Assembly: GCF_000724545.1 (NCBI RefSeq)
Contig: NZ_JHBV01000027.1
Coordinates: 121,038-185,037 of the forward strand
Direction of reading: 5' to 3'
Length of the DNA: 64,000 nt
Source of the DNA: Aureispira sp. CCB-QB1
GTDB lineage: Bacteria > Bacteroidota > Bacteroidia > Chitinophagales > Saprospiraceae
Both the position numbers and the translations under genes were made by a program. Positions 6,479 to 15,587 of the stretch are shown here, in pieces. Numbering within the stretch: position 1 is the stretch's first letter; each line of letters starts with the position of its first letter. The notes under the pieces are model-generated. The model saw nothing but the letters and a program-made list of their open reading frames with translations, had not been told where the DNA came from and made no database searches.

Positions 6479-9088
6479 ATGTTAAAAAAACGTCTCATTT
6501 CTCACAATCCTATGATGAATTACCAATCTTTTTTGATTTTCTTTTTTGTCCTTACAAGTATATTTGCTCAAGCACAAAATAATGAATTGGCGCAGGCCAA
6601 TACCCTTTTTAAAGCATTTCTATTCAAGGAAGCAATTCCTTTGTATGAAACCGCCCTAGAAAAAGACCCTTATTTGGGGGATGCCATGGTGAATTTAGCA
6701 AAATGTTATTATTACACTAATAACGCAACGAAAGCAGAGACTTGGTATGCTAGAATATTGCGATATGATGGTTACAAACAATATGCTTTTGATTATGGAC
6801 AGGTATTAAAAATGAACGGAAAATATGCGGAAGCAAAACGTTGGTTCAATACCTCAACCAAGGATGATCATACGCGTGGTATGCATTATGCAAAATCATG
6901 TGATTTTGCCACAGGAACAACTCTATTAAGTAATATATACAAAGTAAAAGCACTACCAAAATTGAATTCAAAAAGCGCGGACTTTGCTCCTACTTTATAT
7001 GATTCCGACTTGATTTTTAGTTCTTCTCGATCGGTAGCGGTAGAAAAACAAGGGCAAGTAGCTTGGACTAATGATGCATTTAACCAACATTATATGGCAG
7101 AAAAAGATGCGCAAGGTTTTATTAGTACAGGAAAAGCCCTGCGTTCTTTTATTGGGAATGATATTAATGATGCCCCAATGAGTTACCTTCCTTCTGTTGA
7201 CATGGTAGCCATTACATCGAATAACTTCATGGATGGTATTCGTCATATTAATGGAAGTGGATTGATGATGGACATTTATTTGTACAATAGCAAATCAAAA
7301 AAAGAATGGGATCATAATAGTGAGCAATTTTTTCCCTTTAATGCTAATGTAGATACCAAAACGCCTTTTTCTACGGGGCATCCTTGCTTGAGAGATAATG
7401 GAACAACTCTTTATTTTTGTTCTAATAAGGCAGGTGGTTATGGAGGATATGATATTTACGTCAGTCGTCGCACGGCAACTGGTTGGAGTATGCCAGAGAA
7501 CTTAGGACATCCGATTAACACACCAGGAAATGAAATGAGTCCTTTTGTAGATGATAATGGTCGTTTGTACTTTTCTTCGGATTGGCATTTGGGTTATGGT
7601 GGTATGGATGTATTTACAGCAAATCGCTATGCTTATGGATGGGGAAATGTCGAAAATATGGGGAATCAAGTAAATTCTCCAAGTGATGATATGTACTTTG
7701 TTTTTGATACAGAGAGAAAGATAGGATACTTATCTTCTAATCGACCTGGTGGAAGAGGAAATGAAGATATTTATCAAGTAATACAGACACAAGATTTGCC
7801 TAGGCGCCAATCATTAGCGCTGAATATTGGGGATAAATTTGTTTTGGATGATCGTTATTTTAGACCAGGAGATGGTACCATTCAAAACACAAGTAGTCAG
7901 CAACTTTTTGATATCTTGCAACGGTTGATCGACAATCCAACGGCTGTAATTCAGATTAATGGGTACACAGATGCGGCAGGAACAGCTAGTAATAATTTGA
8001 CACTTTCAAAAGATCGAGCCAATTCACTCCTGCGATTTTTTACATCTAAAGGAATTGATGCCAAGCGTATTAGAAGTACAGGCTATGGAGAGAGTTTTTT
8101 AGTCAATCGTTGTAGTGATGACGTGCCTTGTTCTGCTGAAGAGCGAGCTGCTAACCGACGCATTGAAATTTTTGTTGTAGGTATTGTGGATGTAAATGGC
8201 GTTGTTAGTATTTCTTACGATGCAGCACCTGCTCCGAATGCTGAAAAAATTGTTGAAGATGCTGTAACACGTGCCGTAGCAAGCAAAAAGGCAGTATCAC
8301 GTTCTTCTTCTACTAGCCGTTCTTCTAAGCCTCAACGAAAAGCACACTACGCTATTGGGGATGTTATAGAAGTGGCTAGTGTCTTTTATGAGTTGAGCAA
8401 GTCAAAAATTGATGAGCGCAAATCTCCAGGATTAAAGCAATTGTTAGAGATTCTGAAAGAACATGAGCATGTAGTAATTGAGATCGGTGCGCATACGGAT
8501 GCATCTGGTTCTTCCAAGTACAACCAAGAATTATCAGAAAAGAGAGCCAAAGAAGTGAAAAAGTATCTAGAGAAAAAAGGAATTGCTTCTTCTAGATTGG
8601 TTGCCAAAGGATATGGAGAATCAAAATTATTAAATAAGTGCAAAGATGGTGTCAAGTGCTCAGATAGCGAACATGCCCAAAATCGACGAACAGAATTTAA
8701 AGTAATTGGTCAAAAAGGGTTTGCAGTGGGCGATATTATTAAAGTAGATAATATCAATTATGAACTCAATAAGGATAAGTTAGATATGAAAGATTCTAGA
8801 GGTCTAACAGAAATTATAGAGTTGCTTAAAAATAATAAAATTAGTGTTGAAATTAGATCGCACACCGATTCTAGAGGTTCTTCTAAATACAATCAAGAAT
8901 TATCAGAAAAGAGAGCTAAGGCAGTTTACAATTATTTGGTAAAAAATGGGATTAGCAAATATCGTTTGAAATATAAAGGATATGGAGAGTCCAAATTGCT
9001 AAATAAATGCAAAGATGGAGTACGGTGTTCAGATAGTGACCATGCAAAAAATCGACGGACTGATTTTAAAGTAATCGGTTTGCGTTAG
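6479..9088 (+). CDS. TPR/PD40 protein with three tandem OmpA domains (PorE-like)
   Basis: An 869-residue exported protein. The signal sequence ends in FAQAQ; a second ATG at 6512 (MMNYQ) would give a shorter, equally good signal. Residues about 35-150 are TPR-like, about 160-440 are PD40 propeller repeats (YFCSNKAGGYGGYDIYVS). Then come three OmpA C-terminal (peptidoglycan-binding) domains at about 455-585, 624-745 and 747-869, with motifs INGYTDAAG, IGAHTDASG and IRSHTDSRG, each ending NRR(I/T)(E/D)FKV-type. A Ser/Arg/Lys-rich linker at about 595-620 separates the first from the other two. PorE-type proteins anchor the T9SS to peptidoglycan with one OmpA domain; three is unusual. Domains 2 and 3 are very similar even at DNA level. 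Confidence 0.88.
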   Translation: MLKKRLISHNPMMNYQSFLIFFFVLTSIFAQAQNNELAQANTLFKAFLFKEAIPLYETALEKDPYLGDAMVNLAKCYYYTNNATKAETWYARILRYDGYKQYAFDYGQVLKMNGKYAEAKRWFNTSTKDDHTRGMHYAKSCDFATGTTLLSNIYKVKALPKLNSKSADFAPTLYDSDLIFSSSRSVAVEKQGQVAWTNDAFNQHYMAEKDAQGFISTGKALRSFIGNDINDAPMSYLPSVDMVAITSNNFMDGIRHINGSGLMMDIYLYNSKSKKEWDHNSEQFFPFNANVDTKTPFSTGHPCLRDNGTTLYFCSNKAGGYGGYDIYVSRRTATGWSMPENLGHPINTPGNEMSPFVDDNGRLYFSSDWHLGYGGMDVFTANRYAYGWGNVENMGNQVNSPSDDMYFVFDTERKIGYLSSNRPGGRGNEDIYQVIQTQDLPRRQSLALNIGDKFVLDDRYFRPGDGTIQNTSSQQLFDILQRLIDNPTAVIQINGYTDAAGTASNNLTLSKDRANSLLRFFTSKGIDAKRIRSTGYGESFLVNRCSDDVPCSAEERAANRRIEIFVVGIVDVNGVVSISYDAAPAPNAEKIVEDAVTRAVASKKAVSRSSSTSRSSKPQRKAHYAIGDVIEVASVFYELSKSKIDERKSPGLKQLLEILKEHEHVVIEIGAHTDASGSSKYNQELSEKRAKEVKKYLEKKGIASSRLVAKGYGESKLLNKCKDGVKCSDSEHAQNRRTEFKVIGQKGFAVGDIIKVDNINYELNKDKLDMKDSRGLTEIIELLKNNKISVEIRSHTDSRGSSKYNQELSEKRAKAVYNYLVKNGISKYRLKYKGYGESKLLNKCKDGVRCSDSDHAKNRRTDFKVIGLR

Positions 9089-9113
9089 GAATTTTTTATC
9101 AAAGTGTGGATAG

Positions 9114-9150
9114 AGCGTTGAAGGTTTACTCAGGAACCCTCAACGCTTTT
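9114..9150. terminator. Bidirectional terminator between convergent OmpA genes
   Basis: AGCGTTGAAGG pairs with CCCTCAACGCT (one mismatch) and is followed by TTTTTTATTTTT on the plus strand. It sits in the 62-base gap between two convergent genes. Confidence 0.8.
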
Positions 9151-10095
9151 TTATTTTTGTACTTTTTCTGGTACTCGAATTTGATCCACGACATTTAAGA
9201 TTTTTCCAGACTGGTCTAATATCTTAAATTCGACACGTCTATTCAGTTGGCGACCTAAGGTGGTGTCCTCCCCGTTTGGAAGCTGATTTAATGCTATTGG
9301 GCTAGATTCGCCAAAAGGTTTTTTTATAATTTTGGTTCTTTTTACACCTCGTTTTGCCAAATATTCTTGTGTCGAAACAGCACGACGCATCGACAATGCA
9401 TTGTTGTATGTTTTGGTGCCGCGAGCATCTGTGTGTGCTAAAATTTCTACTTGATAGGTTGGATTTTTTTCCATTAATTTGATCAAACGATTCAACTCTA
9501 TTTTAGCATCTTCTCGAATATATGATTTGTCAAAATCAAAGAAGATACAATGGAATTTTTCAGGAGAGTTGGAAGAGCTAGAAGAAGGATATGGAAATAA
9601 TATATTTTGATTTGTAGCTCTTTCTATATCATTTGTAGCATTATAAGACGCAGGAGTATTATAGGGGCTTTTACCGTTAGGAGCGAAGCCTAGATTACTC
9701 TTATTGTTGTGGCTAGGAGTATTGCTTTCTAAAGGATTGAAGGGACGAATTTTCTTGCCTGTCTTTTGAGGAGGATTATATTGGCAAAGAGCATCACAGT
9801 CTTTTTTTAGTTGAACAAAATCGATGATACGAGCATTGATAAATCCTGCAGCTTTGACTTCCTTTTTCTTGGTTTCAGCGGTTTCCAAGGTAGGCACATA
9901 TATGTAATAACGGTAAATATAATTGACATCTAAGGTTTCGTAAACCTCTTCGATCTCCCCAAAATAACCATTGGGGACAGGTTCTGCAAAAGCGGCAACT
10001 TCTACAGCAAAAGGCATTTTACTTTGTGCGTTAATGGTTGCAACAATTAGAAAAAAATAAAAAGTGTAGATAAATCTATACATAGAAGACTTCAT
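9151..10095 (-). CDS. OmpA-family protein with SPOR-like N-terminal region
   Basis: A 314-residue protein with a signal peptide ending TINAQ. Residues about 28-92 (VEVAAFAEPV to GFINARIIDF) look like a SPOR-type alpha/beta segment. Residues about 95-170 are a low-complexity Asn/Pro/Ser linker. Residues about 180-300 are an OmpA C-terminal domain: IFFDFDKSYIREDAK, EILAHTDARGT, ALSMRRAVSTQEYL, NRRVEFKIL. It probably anchors an outer-membrane or periplasmic assembly to peptidoglycan. It converges on the triple-OmpA gene with a shared terminator. A second in-frame ATG four codons downstream is also possible. Confidence 0.85.
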   Translation of the reverse strand: MKSSMYRFIYTFYFFLIVATINAQSKMPFAVEVAAFAEPVPNGYFGEIEEVYETLDVNYIYRYYIYVPTLETAETKKKEVKAAGFINARIIDFVQLKKDCDALCQYNPPQKTGKKIRPFNPLESNTPSHNNKSNLGFAPNGKSPYNTPASYNATNDIERATNQNILFPYPSSSSSNSPEKFHCIFFDFDKSYIREDAKIELNRLIKLMEKNPTYQVEILAHTDARGTKTYNNALSMRRAVSTQEYLAKRGVKRTKIIKKPFGESSPIALNQLPNGEDTTLGRQLNRRVEFKILDQSGKILNVVDQIRVPEKVQK

Positions 10096-10279
10096 TTTAG
10101 TGTATTATAAGAAAGGGGCAAAACAAGATAATGAAATCTATTCTATCTATTGCAACTAATGATAAGCTAATTTTTATGAAAGTAATTAAAAATTTGGCGT
10201 CTTATACTAGTATTTCGTGAATTAGCTTGCTATGCTCATGAAATTGTAAGTACAATTGCTTCTTTTTCATAAAAAACAA

Positions 10280-10326
10280 AAAAAAATCTTTCTAGCAACT
10301 TCTTTTGATGATCAAAAAAGAAGTTG
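10280..10326 (-). terminator. Terminator of uvrB
   Basis: CAACTTCTTTT (10296-10306) pairs perfectly with AAAAGAAGTTG (10316-10326). On the minus strand the hairpin is followed by CTAGAAAGA and then a nine-T run. It lies about 50 bases past the uvrB stop. Confidence 0.8.
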
Positions 10327-10373
10327 TTTGAAATTGCATCTTTTTTAACAACTTCAATAAAGCAGTGCTGTGC

Positions 10374-12392
10374 CTAACCAAATTTTTCTTCGTACAGTTT
10401 TTTGAGTGCTAGCATATCATCTCTATGTTCTGCTGCGGTTAAGAAATCCATATCTTTGGAGGCGCTTTGCATTTTTTTCTTAGCCTGTTCGATTGCTTTT
10501 TGTAGTTGGTCAGGTCCCATGTATTGTACGACAGGATCCGCAGCAATATTATTAGCAGCATCGTCCGCATCCAAGTAACTCTTTGTTCCGCCAACTACTG
10601 TCTGTTGCAAGATTTCTTCTTTAGATTTTTTAATTGTTGTTGGTGTAATACCATGCTTTTCATTGTAAGCAATTTGCAACGAACGCCTACGAGCAGTTTC
10701 GTCAATAGTAGCCTTCATAGATCGTGTAATTTTATCAGCATACATAATAACACGACCATTTGAATTACGAGCTGCACGCCCAGCAGTTTGTGTCAATGAT
10801 TTTTCATTTCTCAAAAAACCTTCTTTGTCAGCATCCAAAATGGCTACTAAAGCAACTTCAGGTAAATCCAGTCCCTCTCTTAATAAGTTAATTCCAATCA
10901 AAACATCAAACACCCCCAAACGTAGGTCTCTCAATATTTCAACTCGTTCCAAGGTATCTATTTCGGAGTGAATATAGCGACATTTAATGTTTAACCTAGT
11001 CAAATATTTAGAAAGTTCTTCAGAGCTTCGTTTGGTAATAGTCGTTACTAAAACTCGTTGATCTTGCTGAATGCAGTTGTCGATTTCTTCCAACAGGTCA
11101 TCTATTTGATTAATACTTGGGCGCACATCAATAGGAGGGTCAAGCAGTCCAGTTGGACGAATAATTTGCTCAACAACCGTTCCATCTGTTTGTTGCAATT
11201 CATAATCTGAAGGCGTTGCACTAACAAAGAGGATTTGGTTGATTTGATCCTCAAACTCATTGAAACTTAGCGGACGGTTGTCATAGGCAGAAGGCAAACG
11301 GAAACCGTGGTCAACCAAGGTCGTTGTTCTTGCTCTATCTCCGCCATACATTGCTCGGAACTGTGGCAAGGTAACATGACTTTCATCAATAATCATGAGA
11401 TAATCATCAGGAAAATAGTCTAAGAGGCAAAAGGGGCGAGCGCCAGGCTTTCTACCATCAAAAAATCTAGAATAATTTTCAATGCCCGAACAATAGCCTA
11501 ATTGACGCATCATTTCAAGATCTAGAGTGACCCGTTCTTGAATCCGCTGACTTTCTTCGTATTTGTGTTCGTCGTTAAAATATTCAATTTGCTCATGCAG
11601 TTCGTCCTCTATATCTCGAATGATTTCTTTCATCCGATCTTTTTGCGCGACATATAAATTGGCAGGGAAGATAGCAATCGTATCCAGTGTTTCAATGCTC
11701 TTGCCTGATTCCAGTTCAATTCGTTCTATCTCTTCTATTTCATCGCCCCAAAAGGTAACTCTAAAACCATCTTCTGTATAAGGAAGGTTGATGTCAACAG
11801 AATCTCCACGAACTCTAAACGTTCCTCTAGTAAATTCTATTTCTGTTCTGGAATAGAGACTATCTACCAGCATATACAAAAACTTATTACGACTTAAAAC
11901 TTGTCCAGTTTGTAGGCGAATAACACTATCTTTATAATCCTCTGGATTGCCCAAACCATAAATACAGGAAACCGAAGCAACGACGATAATATCACGACGT
12001 CCAGACAGCAGTTGAGCACTCGTTCTTAGGCGAAGTTTGTCAATTTCTTCGTTAATAGCTAAATCTTTCTCTATGTAAGTATTGGTTGCAACAACATAAG
12101 CCTCTGGTTGATAATAATCATAATAAGAGACAAAATACTCGACCGCATTGTTTGGGAAAAATTGTTTGAATTCCCCATACAATTGAGCCGTTAGTGTTTT
12201 GTTGTGAGACAAGATAATGGTAGGGCGTTGCGTTTGCTGAATTACATTCGCCATGGTAAATGTCTTACCAGAGCCCGTAACCCCTAAAAGGCATTGTGCT
12301 TTTTCATTGGCGTTGATTCCTTTTACGATTTGGTCAATAGCTTGAGGTTGGTCACCAGTAGGTTTAAATGGAGAATGCAGTTCAAATTTCAT
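10374..12392 (-). CDS. uvrB: Excinuclease ABC subunit B
   Basis: A 672-residue protein of normal UvrB length. UvrB is the damage-verifying helicase-like subunit of nucleotide excision repair; it is loaded by UvrA and recruits UvrC for incision. Visible features are the Walker A motif GVTGSGKTFT at about residues 37-46, the beta-hairpin region YYDYYQPEAYV, DESHVTL, the helicase motifs of the second RecA-like domain (LREGLDLPEV, QTAGRAARN) and the C-terminal UVR motif at about 630-670 that contacts UvrC. Uncertainty is minimal. It is transcribed alone and ends in its own terminator; no uvrA or uvrC gene is in the window. Confidence 0.98.
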   Translation of the reverse strand: MKFELHSPFKPTGDQPQAIDQIVKGINANEKAQCLLGVTGSGKTFTMANVIQQTQRPTIILSHNKTLTAQLYGEFKQFFPNNAVEYFVSYYDYYQPEAYVVATNTYIEKDLAINEEIDKLRLRTSAQLLSGRRDIIVVASVSCIYGLGNPEDYKDSVIRLQTGQVLSRNKFLYMLVDSLYSRTEIEFTRGTFRVRGDSVDINLPYTEDGFRVTFWGDEIEEIERIELESGKSIETLDTIAIFPANLYVAQKDRMKEIIRDIEDELHEQIEYFNDEHKYEESQRIQERVTLDLEMMRQLGYCSGIENYSRFFDGRKPGARPFCLLDYFPDDYLMIIDESHVTLPQFRAMYGGDRARTTTLVDHGFRLPSAYDNRPLSFNEFEDQINQILFVSATPSDYELQQTDGTVVEQIIRPTGLLDPPIDVRPSINQIDDLLEEIDNCIQQDQRVLVTTITKRSSEELSKYLTRLNIKCRYIHSEIDTLERVEILRDLRLGVFDVLIGINLLREGLDLPEVALVAILDADKEGFLRNEKSLTQTAGRAARNSNGRVIMYADKITRSMKATIDETARRRSLQIAYNEKHGITPTTIKKSKEEILQQTVVGGTKSYLDADDAANNIAADPVVQYMGPDQLQKAIEQAKKKMQSASKDMDFLTAAEHRDDMLALKKLYEEKFG

Positions 12393-12413
12393 AAGAATTT
12401 TTTACGTAAAAAT

Positions 12414-12447
12414 AAAAAATGCCTTCCAAACTAGAAAGGCATTTTTT
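12414..12447 (-). terminator. Terminator of the Cys/Lys repeat protein gene
   Basis: AAAAATGCCTT pairs with AAGGCATTTTT across a ten-base loop, giving a U-rich 3' side on the minus strand. It lies between the Cys/Lys-protein stop (12553) and the uvrB start. Confidence 0.7.
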
Positions 12448-12552
12448 AAAATATTTTATTGAGATTATTAACAATCGCCGTCAACTAGTTTTTTGTAAGT
12501 TTTTTAGAATGATCTCTTACAGATAACTTCTAGGGCTATTGAATTAATATTC

Positions 12553-12969
12553 TTACTCAGCACTTTTAGCAGCAACAGCAGTTGCTTTAGCTGAAGGAGT
12601 TACACTAGCACTAGTTGCAGTCGTTGTTTTTGACTTCGTACAAGTTTTTCCAGCTTTAGACTTGCAACAAGATTTTTTAGTTGTTGCAGATGTTCCGCTT
12701 ACAGCAGTTGCTTTTGCTCCAGCAGCAGCAGATTTAGAACAAGCTTTTCCGCCAGCTTTAGATTTGCAACAAGCTTTTGTTGTAGTGGCAGTACTAACAG
12801 TAGCAGCAGTTGCTGATTTAGATTTTGTACAAGCAGTTTTAGATTTTGTACAAGTTTTTGTCGCAGTTGTATTAGCTGCAGCCTTTGCCGCAGATTTAGG
12901 GCAACCTTGTGCATAAGAAGTTCCTACAGCAACAAACGAGAACATTACAAGCAATAATAGATTTTTCAT
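12553..12969 (-). CDS. Secreted low-complexity Cys/Lys/Ala/Thr repeat protein
   Basis: I take the ATG at 12969 (MKNLLLLVMFSF), which gives a signal peptide ending TSYAQ; an upstream ATG at 13023 adds a polar stretch unlikely in a signal. The mature part of about 117 residues is built from KSK-centred units: CTKSK, ACTKSK, CCKSKAG, SCCKSKAG, CTKSK, separated by Ala/Thr/Ser linkers. About ten Cys and many Lys suggest metal binding or disulfide cross-linking outside the cytoplasm (inference). I do not recognise a family. The repetitive DNA opens long frames on the other strand, which I regard as spurious. Confidence 0.65.
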   Translation of the reverse strand: MKNLLLLVMFSFVAVGTSYAQGCPKSAAKAAANTTATKTCTKSKTACTKSKSATAATVSTATTTKACCKSKAGGKACSKSAAAGAKATAVSGTSATTKKSCCKSKAGKTCTKSKTTTATSASVTPSAKATAVAAKSAE

Positions 12970-13201
12970 AATAATAGTCATATTTAAGTTTGAATAGTTT
13001 TTTTCGATATTATACTTACACAATTTAAGGCTTTTCCAAAATTAAACCAATTTTTAAAAAAACTTAACAAAACAATAAGAGATAAGTAAATGTAGTTGGA
13101 ATTTAACAATTTGTTTTTGAAAAAGTTTTGAATATCAATTATCTAAGCTAAATAAAGGAGCTTTTATTAAATAAAAAAAACTACTATTTGTAACTGCTCA
13201 T

Positions 13202-13870
13202 CTATTTTAAATGACCAATTACAGACAAATTACCTTCAACCATATCGTCGATATTGACGTTAATTTCGGTTCCAAGTGGTAAAAATAAGTCGACTCTAGA
13301 ACCCAGTTTTATGAACCCCATGTCTTCGCCTTGCTTAACTTGGTCACCAGCTTTTAGGTAGTTGACAATACGACGAGCTAAGAAACCAGCAATTTGGCGC
13401 ATAACCAAACGCTGTCCATTGGGTAATTCATAGGCAATGGTGGTGCGTTCATTTTCTGTTGATGCCTTGGGATTCCACGCCATTAGAAACTTACCAGGAT
13501 GGTATTTGCTATATTTTATCAAACCACTAATTGGATTTCTGTTGACATGAACATTTAATGGAGACATAAAAATAGATACTTGAATGCATTTTTCGTGCAA
13601 GAATTCGTCTTCTGTAGTTTCTTCAATTACGACAATTTTACCATCAGCAGGAGCGTAGATGACATTATTATCTAGCTTTGCAATTTTGCGAACAGGATTT
13701 CTGAAAAATTGCAAAATGAAGATAATTAAATCAATAGCAACAACAGTTAATACTATTTGTAGCCAAAATAAAGAACTGGGTAGCAATAACCAAGACGCTG
13801 CTATGATCCCTATTGCAACTAACCCAACTAGTGTAATGGAAGCCTTACCTTCCTTATGAAAACGAAGCAT
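13202..13870 (-). CDS. psd: Phosphatidylserine decarboxylase, short (archaeal/Bacteroidota) type
   Basis: A 222-residue membrane-associated enzyme that converts phosphatidylserine to phosphatidylethanolamine. Two hydrophobic helices occupy about residues 12-52. The core has the conserved NPVRKI, YAPADGKIVV, IFMSPLNVHVNRNP and, near the C-terminus, GFIKLGSRVDLFLP. The Ser in LGSR is the expected self-cleavage site that becomes the pyruvoyl prosthetic group (family knowledge). The length fits the short PSD class rather than the roughly 320-residue E. coli type. No phosphatidylserine synthase gene is adjacent. Confidence 0.93.
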   Translation of the reverse strand: MLRFHKEGKASITLVGLVAIGIIAASWLLLPSSLFWLQIVLTVVAIDLIIFILQFFRNPVRKIAKLDNNVIYAPADGKIVVIEETTEDEFLHEKCIQVSIFMSPLNVHVNRNPISGLIKYSKYHPGKFLMAWNPKASTENERTTIAYELPNGQRLVMRQIAGFLARRIVNYLKAGDQVKQGEDMGFIKLGSRVDLFLPLGTEINVNIDDMVEGNLSVIGHLK

Positions 13871-13946
13871 AAATTTTATTTTAAAAAGTCTAGATAGTTT
13901 TTGTTTGAGTTCTCTGAAAAAAGAACATTAAGATAATTATAATTAG

Positions 13947-14031
13947 TAGTTCGTTGATTTTTTACCAAAAAGATAAAAAAGTACATTTATATTAGTTAGC
14001 TGCGCTGCTACTTCGTGGTTTCAACGAACTA
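13947..14031 (-). repeat. Palindromic dispersed repeat, subfamily B, short form (85 bp)
   Basis: Perfect terminal inverted repeats TAGTTCGTTG (13947-13956) and CAACGAACTA (14022-14031). The left side is the reverse complement of the right arm of the element at 57937, so this copy is inverted. The middle carries the module AGTTAGCTGCGCTGCTACTT followed by CGTGG instead of the long stem. It lies between psd and the GldB-like gene. Confidence 0.75.
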
Positions 14032-14094
14032 TTGGATAATCAATTAGAGGCGCAAATATACAGTTTATTTTTTAGGACAAGCAGCAAAGTAAAA

Positions 14095-15180
14095 TTATTC
14101 CTTTGGGGGTTTGTAATTGGTCAAGAATTTTTGAGGCTCATTTTCTTTTAAAATGGTTTGCATAATTTCTTGATCTAATTCTCTAGCAGATAAATTAGGT
14201 TTTGCACTTTTTAGCCGACCTCTAAGTTGGCGTTCATAGGATAAAATCATACGATAGCCCAACCAAGAACCACTGTTACCTGGAAGATCAAATTGAGGCT
14301 TAAATGGACCTTTGGTAACATATTTGTTGATTTTTTTTGTTTCGCTAGAGTACATTAATTCTTCGCTTGTAATATGCTCATACAAGGTGTATTCTCCTCT
14401 TTTACAATGACTCATTTGGCGACTAGAGAATCCAAATAATAAACTATCTTCGACAGTTGGTAAAAACAAATCGGTCAAATACATTACTTTGCCATTGTAC
14501 AACATCAAATCAATTAAATGGTTGCCTTTGGGCTTTGTTATTTGAGCCACTAAGTTTTGCGCAATAGCATCTGCCGCTTTGGGAACTAAATGTTCTTTGG
14601 TACAGGTGCGTTGATCATAAGCAGGTATTTTTAGGAAGGTATACGGAGGATAACCTTTTCCTAAAGCCATATCTAATGGAAGTCCAACAAAACCTTCCTC
14701 AACAATTGCCAAACGATCACCATGATATTCTGACAAATAAGTAAATGCCTTGGTTAGTGGCGCATTATCAGGAAAATAGTATTGATAATAAGTTGCTAAT
14801 TGATTAAGTTGTTCTTGAATTTGGGGCATTTTGCCAAATACTTGCTGAACCGTGTCATAAGTATATCGAGCATCTGGATAACTGAGATAACCTAAGACCT
14901 GTTTGCGAGCAGTAGAAGAGTCTCTTACTCCCAAGACAGAACTTAAGTAGCCACCTGTAAATTCAGGATATTTGTCTTCTAGTTCCTTCAATGCTACTTC
15001 TAGATTTGCAGTATCCAAATTAAAGAATGCTTGTTCAAAACGAATCAGCTCAACAGAGGCGTTGATGCCTTTGGTTTCAGGGATATATCTTGTTTCTACA
15101 ATTGTTGATTCACAAGAAATTAAAAGGACACTTCCTAAAAGGAACCAAAAAAAAGCGTTAATTATTTTGGGTGTTTGCAT
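14095..15180 (-). CDS. gldB: GldB-like gliding-motility lipoprotein
   Basis: I choose the ATG at 15180 (MQTPKIINAFF) because it gives a compact lipoprotein signal ending LLISC; an ATG at 15216 would add 12 residues. The 361-residue protein shows the GldB pattern: RFEQAFF near the N-terminus, KYPEF, a central DRLAIVEEGFVGLPLDMALG and LIDLMLYNGKVMYLTDLFLP. GldB is needed for gliding and T9SS function in flavobacteria and is related to zinc-peptidase-like DUF2268 proteins. Its role here is inferred from family resemblance. It is followed by a palindromic repeat and psd. Confidence 0.8.
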   Translation of the reverse strand: MQTPKIINAFFWFLLGSVLLISCESTIVETRYIPETKGINASVELIRFEQAFFNLDTANLEVALKELEDKYPEFTGGYLSSVLGVRDSSTARKQVLGYLSYPDARYTYDTVQQVFGKMPQIQEQLNQLATYYQYYFPDNAPLTKAFTYLSEYHGDRLAIVEEGFVGLPLDMALGKGYPPYTFLKIPAYDQRTCTKEHLVPKAADAIAQNLVAQITKPKGNHLIDLMLYNGKVMYLTDLFLPTVEDSLLFGFSSRQMSHCKRGEYTLYEHITSEELMYSSETKKINKYVTKGPFKPQFDLPGNSGSWLGYRMILSYERQLRGRLKSAKPNLSARELDQEIMQTILKENEPQKFLTNYKPPKE

Positions 15181-15216
15181 ATTGTTTATGATTTTGCTTA
15201 ATATTTTAGAATTCAT

Positions 15217-15587
15217 AGAATAGATAAAACTTGAAATGTCTACAATTTATAAACTAGGCAATAGTCTATTTAACTGGTGATACCACGATGAGGAGTTATC
15301 AATATAAATTTTAGTTGTTTTTTCGAAAATAAGATGCTTTTATTTTATGTCGTTGATTATTAGTTAAATGTCGTTTGAAATAGTTGTGATTTATAACAAC
15401 TGATGTTTAGTTTTCTATGAATGATTGAAAACAAGATGATTATTGATTTGTTTTACCAACATGGGTCGGTGAATCAATATTAAACTAAGTGAACATACAA
15501 ATACAATCTCATTAAAAAACCAGTGGAATTATTTCAAAGTTATTTGTTCCTATTTAACTTTTTTAATTTTACTATAAAAGAAATTCT
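15217..15587. other. Divergent intergenic region, no clear feature
   Basis: This AT-rich 371-base stretch separates the GldB-like gene (minus) from the beta-barrel gene (plus) and must hold both promoters. I saw no good TTTG/TAnnTTTG pair and no repeat copy. Confidence 0.4.

Noticed and set aside
12662..12916. Open frames on the other strand and in another frame of the Cys/Lys repeat gene
   Set aside because: They are by-products of repetitive sequence; only the chosen frame has a signal peptide and a regular Cys/Lys pattern.
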